Source of the DNA: Gnetum montanum
Lineage: Eukaryota > Streptophyta > Gnetopsida > Gnetales > Gnetaceae
Direction of reading: 5' to 3'
NCBI GenBank assembly: GCA_015680685.1
Contig: MNCI01014239.1
Span: 417,827 to 481,826, forward strand
Length of the DNA stretch: 64,000 nt
The notes beneath the pieces were generated by a model that saw only the letters and a program-made list of their open reading frames with translations, made no database searches and was not told where the DNA came from. A program made the translations under genes and the position numbers. Of this stretch, positions 1 through 8,960 are shown in pieces (position 1 is the first letter of the stretch; each line of letters opens with the position of its first letter).

Positions 1-366
1 GACACCCAGTGGTTGACCGCTACTCATAGGAGCAGAAAAATATGCATGGAACGAACTGAGGAAACTCATGCCAACAACTGTGGCATAGACACATTGGAAC
101 ATGAGCGTCGCCAACTTCCACCCCTTAACTTAAGATCATCAATTGGGAGAAGTTGGGCACTGTTAAGAAATTCAAACAAACACTCACTATTTCGGATCTC
201 TCCCTTACAACTCAGTAATGGGGGAGATGGCCACCTATGCTAATCATATGGGGCCCTTAGTTCTTTCTTAGTTTTTTTTTACAACGTTTTTTGTTTTACA
301 CATTTTTGTCTTACAACTTTCTTTAACTTTTGATGTTTTTGTTTTACACCATCGTTATACTTTTCT

Positions 367-370
<4 letters not shown>

Positions 371-397
<27 letters not shown>
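371..397. repeat. (TG)n microsatellite
   Basis: Uninterrupted TG dinucleotides, about 13 units, in the T-rich start of the A1 non-coding region. The related regions of P2, P34 and P5 are T-rich at this place but lack a long TG run. Confidence 0.95.
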
Positions 398-1337
398 CAT
401 CCACCATGTAAGTTCGTCACCCAATAAGTGTTCAGGACGATGGAATGAACTGTTTTTCATTAATTACTAATGTTTGGTTTTTACCTTTAAGTTACATTGT
501 TGATACTAAGGTGTGTTCCTTTTGATATGGTAGGCAATGAGATCACTTCATCCATCCATCAAGTCTACGGTTTCCCTTGGCTTGGAAATGTACAGTTACC
601 TTCCAATAAGAACTTTAACAAATTGGTGACGGCATTTCTCAAACTAAGGAAGGACTCAAGGATTGCAAAGGGTGTGACCTAAAGGGAACTTAATGCTCTT
701 GTGTTGGTTATTCATTTGGGTGCTTAGTTGTTTTCTTCTTGATTTTTCTTACCGTTCCGATGTTACCCATTCTTCGGAAGCTGAGACAATAAAAATAAAT
801 AAGTCTTTGCATGGTGTGGCCCCCACGCATAAAAACAGAAAACACAAAAAAAAAACCAAAGTGAGGATTCAAAGCACACCCCTTAGACGAAATAAAATTT
901 GGGCTACAAGCATTGGTTATGAAACCAAAGTGTTCCCTCTAACTGAGGCCCTTCTCGCTTCCCATTCTCTCCTTTGTTTCATCGGAATGGTGGTGGCTCT
1001 TCGAAGATGCATCCTTGTTTTCCATGTGGATGATTTAGCCAAATGCATTAATGCGAAGTCACTAGAAGTGGTTGGTTTGAGCCAGAGTTGGAATGAGATT
1101 CGCCAAGTCACATTAATCATAAAACACATAAGGGGCTGTACACCACCTTGTTCTTGGGATTCCATTTCACTTCTCTTCTTTCCCTCCTTCTCTCCAATGT
1201 TCACCTCATTGCCAGTTGTATCATTAGTGTATATACTTTGGTTAATGCCTTGTTTTCTTTTTGGTAAATTCTTTCGGTTAAGACTTTAACTCTTATTCCA
1301 AAGGACATTCCCTGAGCCTACGGACTCTTTGAATGTG

Positions 1338-1394
1338 GGATTGTCAGGGCATTAAGGGCATGAGCCTACTTTGTGGAGGACCCACTGACAATCC
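1338..1394 (+). other. Conserved hairpin in the Athila-like 3' region, A1 copy
   Basis: Arm GGATTGTCAG at 1338-1347 is the exact reverse complement of CTGACAATCC at 1385-1394, a perfect 10-bp stem that can extend with G-T and T-A pairs. The 37-base loop contains the conserved core GCCTACTTTG followed by GGAGGACCC. Equivalent hairpins with different stem sequence but similar loops occur at 38511, 48762 and 61692, and a decayed one on the minus strand at 44994-45050. The function is unknown. Confidence 0.8.
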
Positions 1395-2153
1395 TATTTG
1401 GAGCATTAGTTAACTTCTTTTCCTTAACATTTTTGCAATTAATTTTATTTTTGTTCATTTCCATCTTGACATCCACTTCACTGATGGCATCATTGTCCCT
1501 TTTTACCTATCTTTCATACTCCTTTTCTTTCTCCATTCTAACGCTACCGGAGGTTCGCGATTAGTCATGGGGGTATGGGGCCTAATTTTTCGATTTTTCT
1601 CCTAAGCCCCGAATTTTTTCGTTTCCCTTCCTAACCCCTACACCTTTGGTACTCATCATCCACACCTTCCCAGATCCATATCATCCATACCACACCCTAG
1701 CCAATGAACCTAAACCGAAGCAAGGTATTATTTACTTCATGATTCAATTACCCTTGCTAATATATGATTGTGTTGTGTGTGCAAATGGCAATCATACAAC
1801 AACGGAATGGATCTGGAGCAAAAACTTGGAATGGACAGCGCTGAAGCAGCTATGCAAGGAGCAGAATCGATAATGCGCTTACGGATGGACAACAGAAGGC
1901 ACAATCTAGGCATTGGCAGCAGCAAGACTCTTCTCTCTTCTTCTCTTCAATTCTCTCTCCTCATTCTCTCAGCTGCCAATTGTGGCCTGATGTCATTGTA
2001 ATAAGGTGTTCACCCTTGTTGTCATGAACACCAGTTGTGTCAATTCTTGTAATAAAGACCCGTTCACATGTCATTCCATTAGTTCCACTTCCCCTTAATA
2101 ATCCCATACCTACCTAATATCATTGTAAGGAACTCGAGGATGAGTTTTCATTC

Positions 2154-2166
2154 AGTCATGGGGGTA
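2154..2166 (+). other. Polypurine tract of A1
   Basis: The motif CAGTCATGGGGGTA ends directly at the TG that opens the 3' LTR. Its position and G-run fit the plus-strand primer of an LTR retrotransposon. The same words precede the LTR starts at 63305 (+) and 44260 (-). Confidence 0.75.
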
Positions 2167-2194
2167 TGATGAGATGCGACATGCACTGTGCCGC

Positions 2195-2248
2195 GATATC
2201 GCGTACGTGATATCGCGTCTTTTCCTGCGATATCGCGTACACGATATC
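2195..2248. promoter_or_regulatory. GATATC palindrome cluster in A1 U3
   Basis: GATATC occurs at 2195, 2209, 2229 and 2243, giving spacings of 14, 20 and 14. The first is part of the perfect palindrome CGCGATATCGCG (2192-2203). Each pair is joined by a core of the GCGTACGT type. The same pairing at 14-bp spacing is present in the M2 LTR and, decayed, in the P34 LTR. Its place just upstream of the TATA box suggests a protein-binding enhancer, which is inference. Confidence 0.65.
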
Positions 2249-2266
2249 GTGGTCCACCACCATATC

Positions 2267-2274
2267 TATAAATA
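2267..2274 (+). promoter_or_regulatory. TATA box of the A1 LTR
   Basis: TATAAATA lies 100 bp into the LTR, just downstream of the palindrome cluster. The same octamer stands at the matching place in every LTR of the window. Confidence 0.7.
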
Positions 2275-2525
2275 AGAGGTGGCACTCCCTTCATTTCCCA
2301 ATCCTGGCTAGAAGTAGCGAAGCTCTGGCAGTTTGATCCCTCCAGAGTTAGAATTTTTCCCATGTGCCCGTAGTAGGAGTCCTAGAGTGAACGGCTCTTT
2401 ATTCGAGCAACTTTGTAACCTAAACACAAGTTGTGTACGGTAATAAAGATGAACTTGATTGGATAAACCTTGCAGTACATGGTTTTAATTATTTTTGTTA
2501 TTTATTGCTTTCCTAGTGCACACAA

Positions 2526-2809
2526 GTATGACTTGATTACGAGCATCTACGGATGTGTACAGCTAATCAAGGAATCGGCTACTCGTCACAACGTGTGAAT
2601 ACAACTTGACTACGAGCATTGTGACTGCTTGGTAACCCAGTAGCGTATTCCAAGATCTACACTTGGTAATCCCAGTAGTAGTCCAATGTGTACGGCTAGT
2701 TAAGGAATCGACTACTCATCACCAGGCTAGAACATGTGATAAGTACGACTTGGCTACGAGCATCCACGGGTGTGTACGGCTGGCCAAGGAATCAGCTACT
2801 TATCACACT
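2526..2809 (+). repeat. Direct duplication within the A1 LTR
   Basis: A 64-bp block at 2526-2589 (GACTTGATTACGAGCAT onward) recurs at 2745-2809 with mostly transition differences, and a partial third copy lies at about 2687-2720. The shorter M2 LTR does not show the full duplication. Confidence 0.65.
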
Positions 2810-3429
2810 TAGGATAAATAGGTGCCTCAATACGACCACTTCAAGCACTTGTGTTACGTGTGGTGATCCCAGTAACGATTAGCGTTTGGTAGTCACAGTT
2901 GCATAGTTCAGGGTGTGTCCGGTAAGTGGGAACGGATGCTGACGCTAGTTAATTTAGACTTAGGAAATTAGTTAGATTTAGCTTAGTTTCTCAACCCTTT
3001 CCCACATAGCTTAGGAGATAAATGGAAAAATACCAAAAAAATCACATACCTTAGACTTTCTTAACCATACACCGTGACACATACAAGCAAGCCTGGGAAG
3101 ACAATGAACAATTAACCCCAAGTGTTTCTTGTGGCGTTAAGGCATTTAGTCTACGGAGTTCGACCGGATCGCGCGTACACGCTCGTATTCGTATGGTTGA
3201 GTGTAGGGGTACCTCGCCACACATCAACCTATATGATCTAATTATGACCTCCTCTACCCATCACAAAGCACTAGTACAGATGTTGACCTCCATTCCTGTC
3301 ATAGAGCACATCCCATTAGATGAGCATTCCATCCATGTTGTGATGTTGCCTCTCACACCATAGGAATTGAGCTCACCACCCCTTGAATTTTTTGATGAGG
3401 TGATTAAGGTCAACCGTGAGAAGGGTGAG

Positions 3430-3830
3430 GTCATAAAAACCCCAATGTTCATCACTATATGTGTTGGGCAATGCAAGATCTAAAAGGTGCATGTCGATGA
3501 TGGGCCAACAACAAACGTTATCCCATACACTGTCATTAACAAGTTGGGCCTTACAAATCAAATTAGGTCAACCAAAACCATGTACCTAAAGTCCTTTAGC
3601 AAGTTACACATCATTGTCAAGGGTATTATCACAATAGCCTTCATGGCAAGGGAGCAATTCCCCACCACCACAATATTCCTAGTCATAGAGGAGATGCTAA
3701 GATTCAACCTAATACTAGGCATGCCTTGGCTGGCCTAGCTACAAGATGTCTCCTTCCTAATTCATTAGAAAATCCACCTTCTATATGAAGGTGGTGAAGT
3801 TATCATCCAAAGTGATAACATAGCCCCTTT
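3430..3830 (+). pseudogene. P1 retropepsin (protease)
   Basis: This is the aspartic protease of the gag-pol polyprotein. The active-site motif reads VHVDDGPTTNVIPY (about 3487-3530), with the flap and the FNLILGMPWLA motif following at about 3700-3738. The matching M1 protease (minus strand, about 17230) reads VDEGAVANVIPY, so both elements have an acidic residue where D-S/T-G is usual. TAG codons at 3481 and 3739 interrupt the frame; both fit decay of CAG. The reading continues weakly to about 4090 with a P-rich tail, after which coding stops. Confidence 0.8.
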
Positions 3831-3999
3831 GACCATTAATAATATAGATATGGAGCAAAGGTTAGAGCTGGAATTTCTTGATGATGTACCTACAACAAAG
3901 GATAAGGACAAAGCATGTGATTCAAACCCACCTAAGAAGATAGAAAAAGCCAACAGCTTACCATAGGATGCCCTATGGGTAGAATTTCCCTCCAATGTA

Positions 4000-4095
4000 G
4001 TGAGTGAGAGTCAAGGAGACTATTAAATAGTGCCCTCTAGGCCCTACATGCCTCCTAATCCACACCAAGTTAGGAAATGACTATGTAACTAAGGT
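4000..4095 (+). other. Candidate 5' splice sites after the P1 protease
   Basis: Two sequences fit a donor: TAGTGAGTGAG near 4001 and AAGGTGACC near 4090. Either could open the presumed pol intron that ends at 26820. I cannot decide between them, and the M1 counterpart is not clear. Confidence 0.3.
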
Positions 4096-4366
4096 GACCC
4101 CTTAGTCCAAGAGTGTGCTAAGGACTTGCTCACTATCTACTTACACCCTACATCTTGCTCCCCATTTATGTTTCATTAGCATTGTAGCATATTGTGTGCA
4201 TTAAGTTTAATCACTTCATTTACAAATTGCATTGTCTATGCATTCAATAGCTAAGCTTACATTTCTACCATTATTACTTTAATGCATTTTATTTTGTGCA
4301 TAAAAAACATAAAAATGCATAAAAATTATAAAAGCTAAAATTACAAAAAATGATAGCAACTTACAC

Positions 4367-4535
4367 AGCCCAAAATGGCCTTAAACTACTGTGTTTTCTG
4401 AAATGACCTTAAACTACCATGGGCCTACAATGACCTTAAACTATCATCATGGCCTGAAATGGCCTTAAACTAGCATCGTCAATCTCATCATGGCCTAAAA
4501 TGGCCTCAAACTAATGTCAACTCATAGTGGCCTAG
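4367..4535 (+). repeat. Tandem array after the P1 protease
   Basis: Five irregular units of 26-41 bp share the core ATGGCCTTAAACTA. The M1 element has a matching array on its own sense strand at 16425-16560 (AAAATGGCCTTAAACTAG). Both lie between protease and the 3' end of the antisense gene. Confidence 0.75.
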
Positions 4536-4727
4536 TTACACTATCATCACATAAGACCGAGTTAGCAAATAAATTTATCACATTATAAGCATAACAAGTG
4601 CATAGCAAATAAAACATGGTGAATACATGCATTAGATATCATATAGATAAGAGTACATAGAATGAGCAGCATTATGAAACAAAAATATAGAAAAAATGCC
4701 TGACTTCAAGCTTACATCAAGTCATGC

Positions 4728-5515
4728 TTAATTACTAACACTAGGTGGAGGTGGGAGTTCTTCTTCCTCCACCACATCGTTGGGCCCCATAGCATCTCCT
4801 GGTACCCACTGCAATAACTATAGCAAGTAGGCATTGTTAGTAAGCAAAATTGTACTATACAATCAAACTCAAAACATGAAAAAGCTAAAACAAAAGAAAA
4901 TAACCTAAGAGGATCCTGCATTGGTGTCTTCTGGAGACAACCTTTTAAGGCCAACCTTTAAGCACTAGAGGATCTTGGTCTCAAAAAGTTGTGTCTAGTC
5001 CTCCAAGCCAAAATCAATCCCCACAAGGGTTGTGTCTTTGTCCATGGAGCTCCATGCAAGTAGCTCCATTAAGAAAGTAGCAAAAGAAGCCTCTCTCAAA
5101 GGGATGATAATTTCCATCTTAGAAGAGCCACTCACCACCATATGCCACGTGAACAACTCATACACCAACCTTCTACCAATTGCCTCAAGGAACATCTTGA
5201 TGTGGTAGCATTCGGTAGACTTCTCTTTGTACCATCATAGGTACACATTTCACTCATGCTTATATTAATGCTTATGATTCTTCTGAGTTTGGCCACACTG
5301 GTAGACCTTTATGCTCTAATTTTTCTAATCTTGATTTTTCTAGGCAAGCAAGTCCATTTGCAACCATTGCTTAATCAAATCCCATGTGACCCTCATTTTT
5401 TCCTTTGAGAGTTGTCCAGTATTGGGAATACTCTATCTTAGAGGTATGCTAGGTGTTGCCTCTATGAGCTCTAGCCACCAAGAAATCATATATAGATTGA
5501 AGCTCATTAATCTTT
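4728..5515 (-). pseudogene. P1 antisense gene, last exon and 3' part of exon 5
   Basis: This continues the minus-strand gene of 21873-24440 beyond the nested M1. Exon 5 resumes at 5515 and runs to 4905; with 22086-21873 and without one target duplication it totals 825 bp, against 821 bp in M1. A recognisable block at about 5190-5000 (KMFLEAIGRRLVYEL, then WHMVVSGSSKMEI) aligns with MFLNVINASRAYENF and the residues after it in M1. A GT-AG intron (4904-4809, ending TTATTGCAG) leads to a last exon of about 27 codons ending EEEELPPPPSVSN and a stop. Several TAG codons interrupt it. The function is not known. Confidence 0.7.
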
Positions 5516-5520
5516 GTATC
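5516..5520. repeat. Target-site duplication of M1, left copy
   Basis: GTATC precedes the left LTR; ATATC (21873-21877) follows the right one. The single difference is a transition. Joining the flanks here restores exon 5 of the antisense gene. Confidence 0.8.
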
Positions 5521-6176
5521 TGTAATGATAGAAAATGTAGATTGCTGGAAACACCGAGGGGATTTCCGTGTACACAATTTTAACCTTAGATCCATGTGAG
5601 GGCCATGCTAGAGAAAATGAATCTGAGGTGCCCTGAATGGTCTTGTTGATCAAACAGGGACTTACTTAATCAATAAATTTGTTAATAATCATATAACGAG
5701 GAGATGATTTGATATGAGAATATATTATCAATTTATGAGAAAATGAGATCTGCTCCAATGTTGGATCTCGAAGGCAATGAATGGAATGTAAATTATATGA
5801 AATTATTGTAGAATTCAATATGAACAAGGTGCAATGAATTGAATCTGGAACATACACTATCCCGAGATCTAGGATCTACCTTATAGATAAATATGGTAAA
5901 TGCAATGGGATTTACAAGCAAACTTTGATTTGGACGAAGTGTCCACCACCAACAAGAAGCTAATTAGAGAGTAAAAATGGAAAGGCCAATTTACCTCGTT
6001 CTAGCCAATTTGGGTGCAAGGGAGTTAGGCTTGAAGAAAAGTGTCTACTAACTTGAAGTCTCTAGTCAAGAGCTTCTCTCTGTCATCGTCGATGCTCTTC
6101 TCGTCCTCTCGCCAATCATTTTGCCAACTCTGTCAAAAAATTTCCAACCCACCCTTTTGAATGTTATCCACCGAGG

Positions 6177-6184
6177 TATTTATA
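6177..6184 (-). promoter_or_regulatory. TATA box of the M1 3' LTR
   Basis: TATAAATA on the minus strand, about 570 bp from the LTR start; the right LTR has it at 21339-21346 and the P1 LTR at 33030-33037. Confidence 0.7.
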
Positions 6185-6259
6185 AGATTAGGGTTAGAAG
6201 AAAAAATGCACTTTAGATGATGCATGTCCCAGGCCCACAAAATTCCATTGACCTGATGT

Positions 6260-6640
6260 GCTCTAGCTGAAGCTCGTGGTGCTACGCTATGTTACACTCT
6301 AAAGTGTAGCATAGCGTAACTACCCTTTAAGAAGATAGTTCATTTGGCCTTGTCTCTTGCACTGAATAAACTATCCCATGACTATGTTGTGATACACTGG
6401 GAAGCGTATCATGGTGTAATGACTGCTACTAACTGGATTTCATTATGTTTGTTGCTACAACTGAGTCAACTATGCTTCCTGTGTTACGCTGCATAGCGTA
6501 ACATAGCGTAGTATGGAAAAAGTTAAGATTTTTGAACATGGCTAACTCACAAAATTAAAGTGTTGTTGCTGTGCATCCCTTATGTTGTTCTATTCTCCTG
6601 GAGTCCACTACATTGAGTTGCGTAGCGTAACGTAGCAGGC
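6260..6640. promoter_or_regulatory. Palindrome-rich U3 of the M1 LTR
   Basis: Several imperfect inverted repeats lie upstream of the TATA box. Around 6279-6325 GCTACGCTATGTTACACTC faces GTGTAGCATAGCGTAAC; around 6480-6510 TTACGCTGCATAGCGTAAC; around 6380-6420 GTGATACACTGGGAAGCGTATCA. The right LTR keeps the same layout at about 21440-21680 with transition changes. They could be binding sites or RNA hairpins if read through. Confidence 0.6.
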
Positions 6641-6750
6641 TCTTAGCCGGAAAGAGAAAACTTGCTAAGATGTGCCACTTGTTGCAAATCCTTGCCTAAG
6701 CCTCAAGACCTTGTTAAATCATCAAGGTCTTGAAATTTCACGGTGTTTCA

Positions 6751-7765
6751 ATGGAACCTCTTTGTTGACATTTGGAGGGCTTTCCTAAGACATGTCGACA
6801 AAGAATACGAAACACCATAGAGGCAAAGACACCAACATCATCCGTCGGCAGCTGCTCAGATGTTGCCCTGTCAGGCCTAGAAGTGCGAAGGTGAGAACGC
6901 AAGAAGTAGGAGAGGATTTTTCATTTATGAGGTAGGGAGGTTTAGGGAAGACTCAAGCATGAGTAGGATACTTCGCAAACATGCTATTAGGCATCTTCTC
7001 GTGGGTGTTTTCTCAAGAAGTTACATTGCTGTACTATATATGTAGGGCTTGCCTGGATGAGTTTTGTTATGCCCATATGGCCTAGACGAGTTGTGTTTCA
7101 TCCATTTTTCCTAGCTTTGCCTATTTGTTTTTCAATATAGATGCTTTTCATGAGGTAAGTTGCATTATGGAAATTCATGGACATGGTGGTTATTATGTGC
7201 GAAAGACATTCTGTATGCTCACATTCTGTACAAACAGGAGGAGAGGGTAAGGGCGGTTGTAAAGATAAGGGAAGGAGAAAGTAAGAGAAGGTACCTAGTG
7301 GGGAAAAGGGTAGGGTCTGTACTCCCAAGTAGTCAGGCTAGTTTGAGTAGCCACCTCAGAACGCTATGATGCCTCATCCTCCTAGTGAACACATTTTTGA
7401 AAAATGCTATCGTAGCAAGTGACCTGCAAAACGTAACAAATAATAGAGAACAAAAGCAATCATCCTAATCACTGGGAAGGCTGTTGAAACAAGTGTCATC
7501 CAAAGAGAAAAGAAGAGCTTAGGCTATGGAGAAGGGACCGTAGCAAGAGGCACTGGTCCCTTTGTTGACACCACGGCTCAGGAATTTGCTGTCAAGAGCC
7601 AGATTCATCTTATCCATATGACTAGGTAAGGAGCTAGTTAGATGAATCTGCTAAGCTAGGATCTAGTGGTGATGATGGCTAGAGGTAGCCAAGGCTATGG
7701 GTGGCCATAGTTTCCTTGGGGCTCCGAGTGGTGAAGCTGACCCTAGGAGTTGCAACTACAGAGTG
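6751..7765 (-). other. M1 3' untranslated region
   Basis: No conserved protein is seen. The part next to the LTR aligns with the P1 sequence just before 32139 (GATGTTGG then GTGTTT, TATTCTTT). The polypurine tract is weak; the best candidate is the purine stretch read as CAACAAAGAGG near 6770 on the minus strand. Confidence 0.6.
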
Positions 7766-7905
7766 GCTAGTTTTACATCATAGTGGACGTTTGTTACACT
7801 GCCAGTTTTACATCATAACAGATGTTTATTACAATGCCAATTTTACGTCGTAGTGGACATCTGTTACAATGCTAGTTTTACATCATAGTAGATTTTTGTT
7901 ACCTT
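7766..7905 (-). repeat. Four 35-bp tandem repeats in the M1 3' UTR
   Basis: Units of exactly 35 bp lie at 7766-7800, 7801-7835, 7836-7870 and 7871-7905. In element orientation each contains ATGATGTAAAACTAGC or a close variant. They start just after the integrase stop. P1 has a matching array at 30317-30560. Such 3' UTR arrays are known in Tat/Ogre elements. Confidence 0.92.
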
Positions 7906-7926
7906 GTGTTTAAGTTGAGCTATCAT

Positions 7927-8960
7927 CTAAATGTGGTACTGCTTCAGATACATGTGATTCACCATATTTGAAAGTTCATTATCATCGTTGTCCGCTAGCC
8001 TGAATGCTTCGTTGCCATATGCGTTGACAACCAGGAAAGGGCCTTCCCAACTTGTAGAGAATTTTCTTACTGGTTCACGAACGACCTTAAGAACCAAGTC
8101 TCCTTTCTTAATTGGTCATTGATGTAGGTTGCGATGATGATTCTGCTTCTACCTGTCTTGATATTTTTCGATGCTGTCGAGCATCTAGATGCATTTCTCC
8201 TCCACTAAGTCTAGATCCACAATCCTGTACTTGTTGTGTTGAGTCTCATTTATAACTATGGAGAGGACCATCTACAGTGAGGAAACCTATAGTTCAAGAG
8301 GGAATACTACTTCAGATCCGTAGACTAGGATGTAGGGTGTCCTGCCAGTAGCTGTTCTGCATGTCGTACGATAGGCCCATAGCACATAAAGGATTTTTTC
8401 ATGCCATTGTTTCTTGTTACTGCTGAGCATCTTCTTGAGTAAATTGATAACCACTTTTTTTGTTGCTTCTACTTAATCATTTGCTTGCAAGTAATAAGGT
8501 GAGGAAAAAAAAATTTTAATACCAAGATTATTGCAAAATGATTTGGTTTCAGTACTACTAAATTGTGGCCTGTTGTCGACCACAATAGTCATGGGAAGCC
8601 CAAACCTTATTACTATGTTATCCAAGATAAAATGGTAGACCTGTTGAGATGTAGTCTTTCATAGGGGAATAGCCTTAATCCACTTCGTGTAATATTCAAT
8701 GGCAGTGATAATGAAGTTATGTCCTATGGAAGACTTAGGCGTGATGGGGCCTATGATGTCTAGTCCCCATTCTTGGAATGGCCAAGTGATCTATGTGGTA
8801 TGTAACTTAGTCAATGACACGTGTATCATATTTGCATAATGCTAACATGTGTCACATGTCTTAAATTTGGTTAAGAAATCTTGTTCCATGTATGGTCAGT
8901 AATACCCTAAGCATCTGATTTTAGCAGCCATGGCTCACGAGGCTATGTGTCCTCCACATA
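7927..8960 (-). pseudogene. M1 integrase
   Basis: The DDE-type integrase inserts the cDNA into the genome. The zinc-binding part starts in the upstream open frame (HEGLCGGHIAS) and ends with a C-x2-C near 8850. The core shows LDIIGPITPKS (first Asp, about 8755), VVDNRPQFSS (second Asp, where NGPQF would be usual) and QAND-stop-VEA (catalytic Glu). The C-terminal part reads KKGDLVLKVVREPVRKFSTSW and WEGPFLVVNAYGNEAFRLAD, ending at a TAG at 7927-7929. Several TAG codons interrupt the frame, consistent with decayed CAG or TGG. The P1 copy at 29190-30237 aligns throughout. Confidence 0.88.

Larger units (their letters stand above)
1..2166 (+). other. A1 3' internal non-coding region
   Basis: No credible protein is encoded; the open frames are short and not conserved in the related copies. 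The region holds three polypurine-like motifs (near 214-229, 1562-1577 and 2154-2166), a (TG)n run at 371-397 and a hairpin at 1338-1394. It is collinear with the 3' regions of M2, P2, P34 and P5, although the last three have an extra ORF after the middle motif that A1 lacks. A pyrimidine-rich stretch lies at about 1925-1975. Confidence 0.7.
1..3226 (+). mobile_element. A1: 3' part of an Athila-like Ty3/Gypsy retrotransposon
   Basis: The left end of the window lies inside this element. Positions 1-2166 are its 3' internal non-coding region and 2167-3226 its 3' LTR. The first 230 bases match, in the same order, the stretch that directly follows the protease in M2 (minus strand, about 46350 down to 46085). 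A1 therefore probably belongs to the same gag-protease subfamily that lacks RT and integrase, but its coding part and 5' LTR lie left of the window. After the LTR the sequence passes directly into protease-flanking sequence of P1, so A1 is inserted in P1 just upstream of the P1 protease. It keeps many CpG sites, which suggests it is one of the younger insertions here. Confidence 0.75.
2167..3226 (+). repeat. A1 3' LTR (1060 bp)
   Basis: The LTR opens with TGATGAGATGCG after the polypurine tract and ends CGCCACACATCA. U3 holds four GATATC palindromes (2195-2248), then a TATA box at 2267. A segment around 2365-2400 (GTAGTAGGAGTC, then CTTTATTCGAGCA) is shared with the P5 LTRs, and an AATAAA lies at 2442. 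U5 contains a 64-bp duplication. The end matches the end of the M2 LTR (reverse complement near 43441). The sequence after it is not a primer-binding site, which identifies this as the 3' LTR. CpG content is high for this window. Confidence 0.85.
5521..6750 (-). repeat. M1 3' LTR (1230 bp)
   Basis: Aligns along its whole length with 20684-21872. In element orientation it runs from 6750 (TGAAACACCG) to 5521 (ATCATTACA). U3 contains several near-palindromes built from GTTACGCTATG and GCGTAAC. A TATA box lies at 6177-6184. The 3' 130 bp (GTCCCTGTTTGATCAACAAG onward) also align with the end of the P1 LTR near 33570-33701, so M1 and P1 are related families. Confidence 0.93.

Noticed and set aside
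693-1289. 198-codon open frame in A1
   Set aside because: The frame is not kept in the collinear regions of M2 or P5, it overlaps sequence that is non-coding in all copies, and no domain is seen.
7766-7905. CRISPR-like regular repeats
   Set aside because: The 35-bp units are contiguous with no unique spacers; this is a retrotransposon 3' UTR array in a plant genome.
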